Source: Pseudothauera hydrothermalis
GTDB taxonomy: Bacteria > Pseudomonadota > Gammaproteobacteria > Burkholderiales > Rhodocyclaceae
DNA: 64,000 bases
Assembly (NCBI RefSeq): GCF_003345255.1
Contig: NZ_CP029331.1
Span: forward strand, 1,798,001-1,862,000
Direction: 5' to 3'
Shown: one piece after another, positions 18,489 to 27,797 of the stretch
How positions within the stretch are numbered: position 1 is the first letter of the stretch
Layout of the letters: the number at the start of each line of letters is the position of its first letter
The notes under the pieces: generated by a model
The model's database searches: none
The model's input: the letters and a program-made list of their open reading frames with translations, nothing else
Told to the model about the DNA's origin: nothing
Position numbers and translations under genes: made by a program

Positions 18489-19283
18489 TTAGTCGAAACG
18501 GCCGATGCGTTTCATGTCTTTGAAATTGAACCAGATGAAAAACGCGCGGCCGACGATGTTGTCGTCCGGCACAAACCCCCAAACCCGGCTGTCGCTGCTG
18601 GCATCGCGGTTATCACCCATGACGAAATAATGCCCTTCAGGGACGACACAGCGCACGCCGGCGCTAGTATAGGTGCAGCGGTCACGGAAGGGAAAATCCA
18701 TGACCTGGGTCAGGTAGGCCGGCGCATCGTTCTCGATCAGAATACGATGCTCGACCTCACCCAGTTTTTCGACGTAACGGGGCGAATAGTACAACCGGTC
18801 GGTGTGCAAATACTGTCCGTCGGGTTCCACCCTGACCGGCTCGCCATTGATCGTCAGTCGCTTGTTGAAATACTCCACTTTGTCCCCGGGAAGCCCCACC
18901 ACTCGCTTGATATAGTCCAGCGAAGGGTCTGCCGGATAACGGAACACGATCACGTCGCCGCGCTGCGGGTCGTTGATCGGAATGATTTTCTTGTTGATTA
19001 CCGGCAGGCGGATGCCATAGGTCCATTTGTTGACCAGGATAAAGTCACCCACCAGCAGGGTTGGAATCATCGATCCGGATGGGATTTTGAACGGTTCCAC
19101 GACAAAAGAGCGCAGTACGAAAACGATCAGAATCACCGGAAAAAAGCTCGCGCCATACTCTACCCACCAGGGCGACGGCGCACCCGGAGCACGGCGCGCG
19201 CGGGCATAGAAGCGGTCGGCCAGCCACAAAACGGCCGTCACCACCAGCAGCAAAAACAGAATCAGGGCAAAGTTCACGCGCAC
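18489..19283 (-). CDS. lepB: Signal peptidase I
   Basis: A 264-residue inner-membrane protease that cleaves Sec and Tat signal peptides. Two N-terminal membrane helices (about 5-20 and 43-62) precede the catalytic Ser in VEPFKIPSGSMIPTLLVGD and the general-base Lys in DYIKRVVGLPGDKVEYFNK. MGDNRDASSDSRVWGFV is the conserved C-terminal box. It follows lepA by 34 bases, as in many proteobacteria. Confidence 0.97.
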   Translation of the reverse strand: MRVNFALILFLLLVVTAVLWLADRFYARARRAPGAPSPWWVEYGASFFPVILIVFVLRSFVVEPFKIPSGSMIPTLLVGDFILVNKWTYGIRLPVINKKIIPINDPQRGDVIVFRYPADPSLDYIKRVVGLPGDKVEYFNKRLTINGEPVRVEPDGQYLHTDRLYYSPRYVEKLGEVEHRILIENDAPAYLTQVMDFPFRDRCTYTSAGVRCVVPEGHYFVMGDNRDASSDSRVWGFVPDDNIVGRAFFIWFNFKDMKRIGRFD

Positions 19284-19317
19284 TCCATGAGCACAAAAGG
19301 CGGAAAAGGTCGTCGTG

Positions 19318-21117
19318 TCACTTGCCGTCCTCGACCCGGAGTACGGCCAAAAAAGCTTCCTGCGGAATTTCCACGTTGCCGACCTGCTTCATCCGCTTTT
19401 TGCCTTCCTTCTGCTTTTCCAGCAGTTTTTTCTTGCGGGTAATGTCGCCGCCATAGCATTTGGCCAGCACGTTCTTGCGCAACGCCTTGATCGTTTCGCG
19501 CGCGATGATGTGCGAGCCGATCGCCGCTTGCACCGCCACATCGAACATCTGCCGCGGGATCAGGCCGCGCAGCTTGGCTGCCAGTTCGCGGCCGCGGTAC
19601 TGGGCGCTGGCGCGATGCACGATGACCGAGAGCGCATCGACCTTTTCACCGCCAACCATCAGATCGAGTTTGACCAGATCGGCGCACCGGTACTCCTTGA
19701 ATTCATAGTCGAGCGAGGCATAGCCGCGCGACACCGATTTGAGCTTGTCAAAGAAGTCCATCACCACTTCGTTCATCGGCAGATCGTAAATCAGCTGCAC
19801 CTGCCGGCCGTGGTAGCGCATGTCGAGCTGGATGCCGCGTTTCTGGTTGCAGAGGGTAATCACCGGCCCGACATAATCCTGCGGCAGAAAAATATTGGCG
19901 GTGATGATGGGTTCGCGAATTTCCCGGTACTTGCCCGGATCGGGCAGCTTGGCCGGATTTTCGACATGGATCACGGTACCGTCGTTGAGCACCACCTCAT
20001 AGACCACCGTGGGCGCGGTGGTGATCAGATTCATGTCGAACTCGCGCTCCAGGCGCTCCTGCACGATATCCATGTGCAGCAAGCCAAGAAAACCACAGCG
20101 AAAACCGAAGCCAAGCGCTTGCGAGACTTCCGGCTCGAACTGCAGCGAAGCGTCGTTCAAGCGCAGTTTTTCCAGCGAATCGCGTAACTGGTCATATTCG
20201 GACGACTCCACCGGATACAAACCGGCAAACACCTGCGGCTTGATTTCCTTGAAACCTGGCAGCGGCTCGGCGGCCGGCTGGGTGGCCAGCGTGACGGTAT
20301 CGCCCACTCGGGCGGCATCGATTTCTTTGATGCCGGCAATGACAAAACCCACGCTACCGGTTGGCAGTTCTTCGCAGACCATGGACTTTGGGGTAAACAC
20401 CCCGACCTGCTCGCACAAATACTGCGCGCCGGTGGACATCAAACGGATTTTGTCCTTGGGCCTGAGCACGCCATCGACCACCCGCACCAGCATGACCACG
20501 CCGACGTAGTTGTCGAACCAGGAGTCGATGATCAATGCCTTCAGCGGCGCCTCTGGATTGCCGCTCGGGGGCGGCACCCGGGCAACGATGGCTTCCAGCA
20601 CCGCTTCGATGCCCAGCCCGGTCTTGGCCGAGCACAAAATGGCGTCGGTGGCATCGACGCCGATGACGTCTTCGATCTCGGCGCGTGCGCGATCGGGATC
20701 GGCTGCGGGCAGGTCGATCTTGTTGAGCACCGGCACCACTTCGACGCCCTGGTCGAGCGCGGTGTAGCAGTTGGCCACGGTTTGCGCCTCGACGCCTTGC
20801 GAGGCATCGACGACCAGCAGTGCGCCCTCGCAGGCCGCCAATGAGCGGCTGACCTCGTAGGAAAAGTCCACGTGCCCCGGGGTATCGATCAGATTCAGGC
20901 GATAGAGCTGACCGTCCTGGGCCTTGTAATGCAGCGCTGCAGTCTGCGCTTTGATGGTGATACCGCGCTCGCGCTCGAGATCCATGGAATCGAGCACCTG
21001 CTCGGCCATTTCGCGCTCGGACAGACCGCCGCAATACTGAATGAGCCGGTCCGCGAGCGTGGACTTGCCGTGATCGATGTGGGCAATGATGGAGAAATTA
21101 CGCGTATATTGCTGCAT
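19318..21117 (-). CDS. lepA: Elongation factor 4 (LepA) GTPase
   Basis: A 599-residue translational GTPase, the same length as E. coli Lep[21 protein letters not shown] fixes the start at 21117 and contains G1; DTPGHVDF is G3 and NKIDLP is G4. The C-terminal LepA-specific domain ends [20 protein letters not shown]. It acts on ribosomes at initiation or stalling. A GNRA-loop hairpin lies just before the start codon (21132-21151). The open frame upstream of 21117 is not coding. Confidence 0.97.
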   Translation of the reverse strand: MQQYTRNFSIIAHIDHGKSTLADRLIQYCGGLSEREMAEQVLDSMDLERERGITIKAQTAALHYKAQDGQLYRLNLIDTPGHVDFSYEVSRSLAACEGALLVVDASQGVEAQTVANCYTALDQGVEVVPVLNKIDLPAADPDRARAEIEDVIGVDATDAILCSAKTGLGIEAVLEAIVARVPPPSGNPEAPLKALIIDSWFDNYVGVVMLVRVVDGVLRPKDKIRLMSTGAQYLCEQVGVFTPKSMVCEELPTGSVGFVIAGIKEIDAARVGDTVTLATQPAAEPLPGFKEIKPQVFAGLYPVESSEYDQLRDSLEKLRLNDASLQFEPEVSQALGFGFRCGFLGLLHMDIVQERLEREFDMNLITTAPTVVYEVVLNDGTVIHVENPAKLPDPGKYREIREPIITANIFLPQDYVGPVITLCNQKRGIQLDMRYHGRQVQLIYDLPMNEVVMDFFDKLKSVSRGYASLDYEFKEYRCADLVKLDLMVGGEKVDALSVIVHRASAQYRGRELAAKLRGLIPRQMFDVAVQAAIGSHIIARETIKALRKNVLAKCYGGDITRKKKLLEKQKEGKKRMKQVGNVEIPQEAFLAVLRVEDGK

Positions 21118-21131
21118 GGATGACAACAGAA

Positions 21132-21151
21132 AGGGCGCCTTTCGGCACCCT
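21132..21151 (-). promoter_or_regulatory. GAAA-tetraloop hairpin just upstream of lepA start
   Basis: On the minus strand AGGGTGCC-GAAA-GGCGCCCT forms an 8-bp stem (one G:U pair) with a GNRA loop, then TTCTGTTG. It ends 14 bases before the lepA ATG, where no good ribosome site is seen. It may act as a weak terminator or as a control element for lepA translation. Confidence 0.4.
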
Positions 21152-21212
21152 GTTGAACTGGAAAACGGCTGCAGCCTCCCTTTGGAACGGGTCTCGGCCG
21201 CAAAGCGCAGCG

Positions 21213-21473
21213 CTAAGGCGCGGATTCTAACGGAAAACCGCCGCAATAAGCACGAACCGCGGCCTCATCGAGATGGTAGTGGCACAAAGGCCGCTCGCCG
21301 GCCAGCACCACCGGCACCAGTTCATCCCAGCGCGCCTGCAATTCAGGATGCTGGTCGACATCGACTACCTTCACCGTCCAGCCCAGTTCGCGCGCCAGAG
21401 GTTCGAGCCGCGCGATGAGTTCGTGGCACAAATGGCACCATTGGCGGCTGAGCACGGTCAGTTCCGGTTGCAT
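21213..21473 (-). CDS. Glutaredoxin-like thioredoxin-fold protein
   Basis: An 86-residue thioredoxin-fold protein of the glutaredoxin/DUF836 type. [15 protein letters not shown] gives an active-site CxxC at about 13-16, and [15 protein letters not shown] contains the cis-Pro region. It lies between mucD and lepA on the same strand, four bases after mucD, an order also known from pseudomonads and betaproteobacteria. A thiol-disulfide role is likely, the partner unknown. Confidence 0.85.
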   Translation of the reverse strand: MQPELTVLSRQWCHLCHELIARLEPLARELGWTVKVVDVDQHPELQARWDELVPVVLAGERPLCHYHLDEAAVRAYCGGFPLESAP

Positions 21474-21477
21474 TGCT

Positions 21478-22920
21478 TCACTGCCTGCCTTTGAGGCTCA
21501 GATAACTTTCCACCTCACCGCGCAGCACCAGCACGGTCACATTGCCGCCGTCTGCCAATACAGCCCGCGCAGGGTCGAAATCGGAAAGTTTATAGAGTGG
21601 CCGGTGTTTGCCGCCTTGGACCATTGCCAACAAAACATCCCCAGGCCGCAGCCCCGCCAGCGCAGCCATACCCTGCGCCCGTTCGACCACCAACCCGTAC
21701 TTGAGCCGGCGCTCGCGGCGCAGCGCGGCCGGCGGCTCGGTCAGCACCAGGCCAACGCCCGCGGGCGGCTGGTCTTTGCGCAGGCTTACAGGCCGCGGCT
21801 GCGCCTCATCGGCCCACTCGCCAACCACGACCGTCAAGCGCTGCTCAGCCCCTGCGCGCATCACGGTAAGCTCAGCCGCTTCGCCCGGCCGGCTGGCGGC
21901 AACGATACGCGGCAAATCCGTGGCATTGGCCACGACGCGGCCCGCAAAGCGCACGATCACATCGCCCTGCTCGACGCCGGCCACGGCTGCCGGGCCGCCT
22001 GGCTCCACCGCACTGACCAGCGCACCTTCTGCCCGCGCCAGACCGAAACCTTCTGCCAATTCGCGCGACACGTCTTGAATGGCCACCCCGATGCGCCCGC
22101 GGCGCACGCGCCCAGCTTCACGTAACTGGGCCTGCACCTGCATGGCCACATCGATCGGAATGGCAAACGACACCCCCATGAAGCCGCCGGTACGACTGTA
22201 GATCTGAGAATTGATGCCCACCACCTCGCCTCGCAGGTTGAATAGCGGCCCACCGGAATTGCCGGGATTGATCGCCACGTCGGTCTGGATGAAAGGCACG
22301 AAATTCTCGTCTGGCAGCGAACGCCCTTTGGCACTGACAATACCGGCGGTCACCGAATGATCGAAGCCAAACGGCGAGCCGATGGCCACCACCCATTCGC
22401 CCACCTGCAGCGTCTCGGGGTCTCCCAGCGTCACCCGGGGCAGATCAGTCGCCTCGATTTTGATCAACGCCACGTCGCTGCGGACGTCCGCACCAATGAC
22501 CCGTGCGAGCATTTCGCGCTTGTCAGCCAGACGAACGATGATTTCCTCCGCGCCGGCGATCACATGCGCATTGGTCAGGATGTAGCCGTCTGCACTGATG
22601 ATGAAACCCGATCCCAGCGACTCGTCCTCCGGCTCGGGTTCCAATTCCGGCATCCGCAGATGAGGCGGTATAAAACGGCGAAAAAAATCAAACCTCCACC
22701 CCTGCTCATCAGACCCGAACAACCCGACGGCGCGCTCGCCGACTTGCTGGGTGGTGCTGATATTGACCACCGCCGCCCCCTGTTTGGCGACCAGTGCGGT
22801 GAAATCCGGTAGTTCGACCGCCAGCGCCGCCTGCACGGCGCCCCACAGCACCACACCCAGCGCACAGGCGCACCACCTGCGCGCCAGAGAGCCGCGGAAA
22901 AAAGAAAACACGACGCTCAC
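21478..22920 (-). CDS. mucD: Periplasmic serine protease, DegP/DegQ/MucD type
   Basis: A 480-residue envelope protease and chaperone. After an N-terminal signal (hydrophobic CACALGVVLWGAVQAALA), the trypsin-like triad is His in LTNAHVIAG, Asp in RSDVALIKIE and Ser in INPGNSGGPLFN. Two PDZ domains follow, the first around GRIGVAIQDVSRELAEGFGL. GTG at 22920 is preferred because AGGTGAAG lies eight bases before it; an ATG at 22950 would overlap rseC and lacks a ribosome site. It is last of the rpoE-rseA-rseB-rseC-mucD stress cluster. Confidence 0.92.
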   Translation of the reverse strand: MSVVFSFFRGSLARRWCACALGVVLWGAVQAALAVELPDFTALVAKQGAAVVNISTTQQVGERAVGLFGSDEQGWRFDFFRRFIPPHLRMPELEPEPEDESLGSGFIISADGYILTNAHVIAGAEEIIVRLADKREMLARVIGADVRSDVALIKIEATDLPRVTLGDPETLQVGEWVVAIGSPFGFDHSVTAGIVSAKGRSLPDENFVPFIQTDVAINPGNSGGPLFNLRGEVVGINSQIYSRTGGFMGVSFAIPIDVAMQVQAQLREAGRVRRGRIGVAIQDVSRELAEGFGLARAEGALVSAVEPGGPAAVAGVEQGDVIVRFAGRVVANATDLPRIVAASRPGEAAELTVMRAGAEQRLTVVVGEWADEAQPRPVSLRKDQPPAGVGLVLTEPPAALRRERRLKYGLVVERAQGMAALAGLRPGDVLLAMVQGGKHRPLYKLSDFDPARAVLADGGNVTVLVLRGEVESYLSLKGRQ

Positions 22921-22927
22921 CGAGACT

Positions 22928-23386
22928 TCACCTGCCCTCGTCGACAGCATGTCCGCACGCGGGAGCGACGGCCATACACAACCCATTGCGCCAACGCCTG
23001 CTGCGCAAAAGCAACCGATTGCATGCCCAGGCCAGCAGCAATCCGGCCAGCGCACCGGCCAGCACGGCCACATCCGCAGCGCTACCGGCCACCGCACCTA
23101 CGCCCCCCCCGACCACCATCAACACCGCGGACAGCGCGTAACCGGCCAACGCAGCACGAAGCGGCGCGCCATCGTCGATAGAAATGAGCACCGGATCACC
23201 CGGCCGTGCGCCGATCGAATTGGGCAGGCAAAACAACTCAGTGGGCGACTTGAAAAGATGGGCAATCTTGACCGAACGACACCCCCCGGGTTCATGACAA
23301 CGGCCGCAGCCGCCTGCCTGTTCGCTTACCCGGACCCACACGTGGTCGCCCTCCAGGCGCTCGACAATTGCACGCGCCTGGATCAT
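22928..23386 (-). CDS. rseC: RseC/MucC-type membrane protein
   Basis: A 152-residue inner-membrane protein. The N-terminal part has VSEQAGGCGRCHEPGGC with clustered cysteines typical of RseC, followed by two membrane helices (about 80-98 and 103-121). In E. coli RseC modulates sigma-E and helps reduce SoxR. It overlaps rseB by four bases and stands between rseB and mucD as in Pseudomonas algU-mucABCD. Confidence 0.92.
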   Translation of the reverse strand: MIQARAIVERLEGDHVWVRVSEQAGGCGRCHEPGGCRSVKIAHLFKSPTELFCLPNSIGARPGDPVLISIDDGAPLRAALAGYALSAVLMVVGGGVGAVAGSAADVAVLAGALAGLLLAWACNRLLLRSRRWRNGLCMAVAPACGHAVDEGR

Positions 23387-24348
23387 CGCGCTGCGGCCTC
23401 GACCGCTTCACTGGCACGTTGAACCGCACGAAGCGGCACCTCACCCAGGGCAGTGACCAGGTGTCCATTCAATGGGCGCTTGTAGATGTTGATCGCACCG
23501 GCTCTGGCTGGCGAAAACGTCCCTGGGGGTTCTTGGGTGCCCATCGGTTCAACGAAAACAGAGATGGTCGCCAGACCATCGCTGAGCACCATATGCACCA
23601 CCTCGCCCCGCCCTTCGCCCAATGAGCGTTTGAAGACCGCACCGAGCGTAAAACCCGGCAGCACATCTTTCAGCACCCAGCCCGCTTCTTGCGGACTCAC
23701 CGCATTGCCCCGGGTATCCACCAAATGCCAGCTTTCATCTTTGCGGTAGCGCGGCGACAGCGCTTCGCGGTCTATATCGCCAATACGCACTTCGCTGAAC
23801 GTGAATTGCTCGATGATCTCGCCGCGCTCATTGACCATGCGCGCCTTGAGCAGCAACCCGGACTGTCGCTCCGCCCACAGCATGTGGCCGTAACGCAGCT
23901 CATCGCGCGGATCGAGCACGATCAACTGGCTCTCATAGCCAGCCACCCGGGCGGTCTCACCTTTGCGGATCCGGTAGTTTTGGGCAAGTCCGGCATAGGA
24001 CACGGGAATCTTGGCCGGGAACGCCCGACGCCCGTCCGGCTCGTCAATGATCACCGTCTTTTGCTCTGGCAGCACACAGCGCACTGCGCCGTTGGCGCGA
24101 ATGACCTCACGCGGACTGCCGTCGAGAACTTCCAAGCGCTCGTACTCACCGGTGGCATCCACCAGATGAGCGATACGAGAAGTTTCCAACTGTTGCCCAG
24201 CCTGGTAGATGAAAGTACCGGAATAGTTGAGCTGCTTGGATGCCGCAGCAATACGCCCCAGCCAGGCCAGCGGATCGTCAGGCGCTTCGGCGAGAACTGG
24301 CATCGCCAGCGTCACGCCGAGGCAAAAGACCACAAACAACCGTTTCAT
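23383..24348 (-). CDS. rseB: Sigma-E factor regulatory protein RseB/MucB
   Basis: A 321-residue periplasmic protein with a signal peptide (KRLFVVFCLGVTLAMPVLAEA). WLGRIAAASKQLNYSGTFIYQAG is the RseB N-terminal lipoprotein-like fold; VDTRGNAVSPQEAGWVLKD and FKRSLGEGRGEVVHMVLSDG belong to the C-terminal domain. RseB binds the periplasmic part of RseA and shields it from DegS until envelope stress. Its start overlaps the rseA stop as ATGA. Confidence 0.95.
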   Translation of the reverse strand: MKRLFVVFCLGVTLAMPVLAEAPDDPLAWLGRIAAASKQLNYSGTFIYQAGQQLETSRIAHLVDATGEYERLEVLDGSPREVIRANGAVRCVLPEQKTVIIDEPDGRRAFPAKIPVSYAGLAQNYRIRKGETARVAGYESQLIVLDPRDELRYGHMLWAERQSGLLLKARMVNERGEIIEQFTFSEVRIGDIDREALSPRYRKDESWHLVDTRGNAVSPQEAGWVLKDVLPGFTLGAVFKRSLGEGRGEVVHMVLSDGLATISVFVEPMGTQEPPGTFSPARAGAINIYKRPLNGHLVTALGEVPLRAVQRASEAVEAAAR

Positions 24349-24881
24349 CGACCAATTTCCGGCTGGATCTCGGATACGGTCCGCACATAATGCACCGCTC
24401 CCGAAAGCGGCCCGCCGCTCATCGCCTGATGAACAAAAACATATTGGCGATGCGGATCGGATTCAATCGCCGCTTCGCGTCGTGCGCTTGCCACGACCGG
24501 CGGCTTCGCCACCGCTGCAGACGCTGTTAAGGTTCCCGCCTTAGAATCCTGCGTAGAGAGGGTGTGTGCCACCCAACCGACCGCGGCCACGCCCATCAGC
24601 GACGCGGCCAGCGGCATCACCGAGCGCCAGATCGATCTGGCTGCCTGGCTGTCGGCCATCGCTGCGGGCGCAAAGAGCACCGGTTCATGTTCGATTTCAG
24701 CCATCACACGCGACACGAAATCCCGCGGGGCACTGTGCTCGCCACGCAACACATCGCCGATCAGGCACCAGGTGTCCCAATCTCTACGCGCAGCCGGGTC
24801 GCGCTTGAGAGCATCGAAAACGGCTGCCGTGCACTGCTCATCCAGGCCGCCATCGAGCAAGGCTGACAGTTTGTCTTTCAT
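24345..24881 (-). CDS. rseA: Anti-sigma-E factor RseA/MucA
   Basis: A 178-residue single-pass membrane protein. MKDKLSALLDGGLDEQCTAA opens the cytoplasmic sigma-binding domain, and SVMPLAASLMGVAAVGWVAH (about 92-111) is the membrane helix, followed by a periplasmic tail that binds RseB. It holds sigma-E until DegS and RseP cleave it. The ATG at 24881 is chosen; three GTG codons stand just before it in frame. It follows rpoE by 12 bases. Confidence 0.93.
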   Translation of the reverse strand: MKDKLSALLDGGLDEQCTAAVFDALKRDPAARRDWDTWCLIGDVLRGEHSAPRDFVSRVMAEIEHEPVLFAPAAMADSQAARSIWRSVMPLAASLMGVAAVGWVAHTLSTQDSKAGTLTASAAVAKPPVVASARREAAIESDPHRQYVFVHQAMSGGPLSGAVHYVRTVSEIQPEIGR

Positions 24882-24893
24882 CACCACCACCCA

Positions 24894-25493
24894 CTACCAA
24901 CGTTTGTCAGGAGCCGTATCCAGCAACGGCCGCAGTCTTTCTGCAATCGCCTCGCGCGCACGGAAGATCCGCGAGCGCACCGTCCCAATCGGACAATCCA
25001 TGATGCCGGCGATTTCTTCATAACTCAGGCCCTCGATCTCGCGCAGCATGATCGCCGTGCGCAATTCATCGGGCAGCGCCGCCATCGCTTCTTCAACCGT
25101 CTCGCCAATCTGGCGGGTCATCAACAAGCGCTCGGGCGTGTTGATGTCTCGCAACTGATCGCCTTCTTCAAAGGTTTCTGCTTCCTCCGAATCGAACTCG
25201 GTCGAAGTCGGCGCACGCCGCCCTTGCGACACCAGGAAGTTTTTCGCCGTATTGATGCCGATGCGATATAACCATGTGTAAAACGCACTATCGCCACGAA
25301 ACGAACCCAAAGCGCGGTAGGCTTTGATGAACGTCTCCTGCGCGACATCCTCTACTTCGGCCGGATCGCGGATCAGGCGCGACAACAGCCTATGCAGCTT
25401 GCGCTGGTACTTTGACACCAGCAAGCCGAAGGCTTGCTTGTCGCCGCGCTGTACGCGTTCGACAAGCAACTGATCGATTTCGCGATCGCTCAT
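24894..25493 (-). CDS. rpoE: RNA polymerase sigma factor RpoE/AlgU (sigma-24)
   Basis: A 199-residue ECF sigma factor. Region 2 reads VSKYQRKLHRLLSRLIRDPAE then VAQETFIKAYRALGSFRGDS, and region 4 reads LPDELRTAIMLREIEGLSYE with DCPIGTVRSRIFRAREAI. It directs the envelope-stress regulon and heads its own operon with its anti-sigma and accessory factors. A sigma-E-like autoregulatory promoter candidate lies at 25580-25606. Confidence 0.97.
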   Translation of the reverse strand: MSDREIDQLLVERVQRGDKQAFGLLVSKYQRKLHRLLSRLIRDPAEVEDVAQETFIKAYRALGSFRGDSAFYTWLYRIGINTAKNFLVSQGRRAPTSTEFDSEEAETFEEGDQLRDINTPERLLMTRQIGETVEEAMAALPDELRTAIMLREIEGLSYEEIAGIMDCPIGTVRSRIFRAREAIAERLRPLLDTAPDKRW

Positions 25494-25579
25494 GAGCAGG
25501 TCGTTGTTATACGTTGGGGATCAAAACCGCCGAAGTATAAGCGACCGGCTGCGCGCTCAGCAAAATCATTGCCTAAGCC

Positions 25580-25606
25580 ACTGACAGGCCCCCTTACGAA
25601 TAGTTC
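25580..25606 (-). promoter_or_regulatory. Candidate sigma-E promoter of the rpoE operon
   Basis: On the minus strand GAACTA (25601-25606) and TCAGT (25580-25584) are 16 bases apart, resembling the sigma-E consensus GAACTT-N16-TCTGA. It lies about 87 bases before the rpoE start, so the operon may activate itself. The -10 element is imperfect. Confidence 0.4.
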
Positions 25607-25720
25607 AGATGCCGCAAGGGCTTTTTACCCCCATTTCGCCGATCTTTGACCGAAGCAGACACACGTCGTGCCCATGCTATATTTCGCCCGTTTTTCTGCC
25701 TCGCCCGGAAGCGACCGATC

Positions 25721-27298
25721 TTGCTAAAACAATTCGATGTCCTGATTCTCGGCAGCGGCACTGCCGGTCAATCCCTCGCACTGCGCCTGGCCGATCGCGA
25801 GCAACGGGTGGCGCTGATCACCAAACGCTCACTCGCCGACAGCGCCAGCGCCTGGGCGCAAGGCGGCATCGCTGCGGTGTTGGACAGCACCGACAGCATC
25901 GAAGCGCACATTCAGGATACCTTCACCGCGGGCGCCGGTCTGTGCGATCCGGTTGCCACCCGCTTCGTGGTCGAACACGGCAAAGCCGCCATCGACTGGT
26001 TGATTGCGCGCGGCGTGCCGTTTACCCGTGAGGATGCCTCCAGCGTCGGCTACCATCTCACGCGCGAAGGCGGACACTCACACCGACGCATCATTCACGC
26101 TGCCGACGCCACCGGTGCCGCCGTACAGGCCACGCTGACCAAACAAGTCTTGGCTCATCCTTACATCACGGTCTTCGAGCAGCACATTGCCATCGATCTG
26201 GTGTTGGGCGACAAAATCGGTCATCCCGGCAAAGGTTGCCTGGGCGCCTACGTACTGGATCTGGCCAGCGGACAGGTGGTGACGTTCAGCGCGCCCAACA
26301 CCGTGCTGGCAACCGGCGGCGCCGGCAAGGTTTATCTCTATACGACCAATCCCGACGTTGCCACCGGAGATGGCATCGCCATGGCCTGGCGAGCCGGCTG
26401 CCGGGTGGCCAACATGGAATTCATCCAGTTTCACCCGACTTGCCTGTACCACCCGCAGGCTAAATCATTCTTGATTTCCGAGGCGGTACGCGGCGAAGGC
26501 GGCGTGCTGCGCCTGCCCGACGGTACGCGCTTCATGCCTGAACACGACCCGCGCGCGGAACTTGCCCCGCGCGACGTGGTGGCCCGCGCCATCGACTTCG
26601 AGATGAAAAAGCGCGGCATCGACTGCGTCTTTCTCGACATCACTCATAAGCCCGCGGCATGGCTGCGCAGCCACTTTCCCAACATTCATGCACGCTGCCT
26701 GGAGCTGGGTATCGACATCACCCGCGAACCGATTCCGGTGGTGCCGGCAGCACACTACACCTGTGGCGGCATCGTCACCGATCTGTCGGCGCGCACCGAC
26801 GTGCCCAACCTCTATGCGGTCGGCGAATCGGCCTGCACCGGTCTGCACGGTGCCAACCGCCTGGCGAGCAACTCCTTATTGGAGTGTCTGGTGTTTGGCC
26901 AGGCCGCTGCGCAAGACATTCTCGCCAAACCGCGCACGCCGAATCCGCCACTGCCCGACTGGGATGAAAGCCGGGTGACCGACGCCGACGAGGAAGTGGT
27001 CATCTCGCACAATTGGGCGGAACTGCGCCGCGCGATGTGGGACTATGTGGGCATTGTGCGTACCAATAAGCGCCTGCGCCGTGCCCGCCACCGAATTCGC
27101 CTGCTGGCGCGCGAGATTCACGAGTTCTATTCAAATTTCCGGGTCAGCAACGATCTGATCGAATTACGCAACCTAGTGGTCACCGCCGATCTGATCGTGC
27201 GCTGCGCGCTTCGCCGCAAGGAAAGCCGCGGACTACACCACTCGCGGGATTACCCCGACCTGCTGCCAAAGGCGCGCAACACGATTCTGCGACCATGA
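25721..27298 (+). CDS. nadB: L-aspartate oxidase
   Basis: A 525-residue FAD enzyme oxidising L-aspartate to iminoaspartate in NAD synthesis, able to use oxygen or fumarate. [20 protein letters not shown] is the N-terminal FAD loop; [27 protein letters not shown] and [10 protein letters not shown] are active-site blocks shared with fumarate reductase flavoproteins, and [20 protein letters not shown] is highly conserved. The start is uncertain: TTG at 25721 gives the usual MLKQFDVL N-terminus; other upstream starts would add unrelated residues. No nadA or nadC is next to it. Confidence 0.93.
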   Translation: MLKQFDVLILGSGTAGQSLALRLADREQRVALITKRSLADSASAWAQGGIAAVLDSTDSIEAHIQDTFTAGAGLCDPVATRFVVEHGKAAIDWLIARGVPFTREDASSVGYHLTREGGHSHRRIIHAADATGAAVQATLTKQVLAHPYITVFEQHIAIDLVLGDKIGHPGKGCLGAYVLDLASGQVVTFSAPNTVLATGGAGKVYLYTTNPDVATGDGIAMAWRAGCRVANMEFIQFHPTCLYHPQAKSFLISEAVRGEGGVLRLPDGTRFMPEHDPRAELAPRDVVARAIDFEMKKRGIDCVFLDITHKPAAWLRSHFPNIHARCLELGIDITREPIPVVPAAHYTCGGIVTDLSARTDVPNLYAVGESACTGLHGANRLASNSLLECLVFGQAAAQDILAKPRTPNPPLPDWDESRVTDADEEVVISHNWAELRRAMWDYVGIVRTNKRLRRARHRIRLLAREIHEFYSNFRVSNDLIELRNLVVTADLIVRCALRRKESRGLHHSRDYPDLLPKARNTILRP

Positions 27299-27348
27299 TG
27301 CAGGGGAGTGAACCACCACGCGGGATGCGACGGTCCTCGCATCGCAGC

Positions 27349-27768
27349 TCAGTACGACATACCGCGGTCGATCCGCGCCCCGGCTTTATGCCGCAACCAA
27401 ATACGCAGCACACGCCAACCGCCGGGCGGTAGCGCATCGGGCGCCAGCATCATCGCACCGCGGCGTCCGTCATCGCCGAGCCAGTGCAGCCAGAGCGCCC
27501 ACCCGAAATCAGTAGTGGATGCGAGCACACGCAGCCTGCCGCCTTCACCCAACTCGAACTCTCCATCATCGGCAAGCAACAGCGAACCGGCCGCCTGCCG
27601 CCGTAGCGCAAGCCCCAATGACAAGAAAATCGCTGCGCCCAGCGTAAGCGAAAGCACGAAAGGCAGATCCAAAAACAGCAGCGCTGATGCGGCGATGCCA
27701 TGCATCGCGCACATCAGCGCTTTGATCCTGGCCGAGGGTCGCAGCTTCAGCCTGATCGGGTAACGCAC
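27349..27768 (-). CDS. YgfX/CptA-like membrane protein
   Basis: A 139-residue protein with two adjacent membrane helices (about 18-55, LMCAMHGIAASALLFLDLPF and VLSLTLGAAIFLSLGLA) and a soluble C-terminal part containing LLADDGEFELGEGGRLRVL and WRVLRIWLRHKAG. This layout matches the YgfX family. In E. coli YgfX interacts with the SdhE flavinylation factor and cytoskeletal proteins. No sdhE is visible beside it here. It converges on nadB, whose product is a flavoprotein. Assignment is by shape and short motifs. Confidence 0.6.
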   Translation of the reverse strand: MRYPIRLKLRPSARIKALMCAMHGIAASALLFLDLPFVLSLTLGAAIFLSLGLALRRQAAGSLLLADDGEFELGEGGRLRVLASTTDFGWALWLHWLGDDGRRGAMMLAPDALPPGGWRVLRIWLRHKAGARIDRGMSY

Positions 27769-27797
27769 TGCGCAGCCCCCGGATCAGAGCGGCGGAT

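Noticed and set aside
27324-27343. Terminator between convergent nadB and YgfX-like gene
   Set aside because: GATGCGA-N6-TCGCATC is a 7-bp stem with no T-run on either strand; too weak to call.
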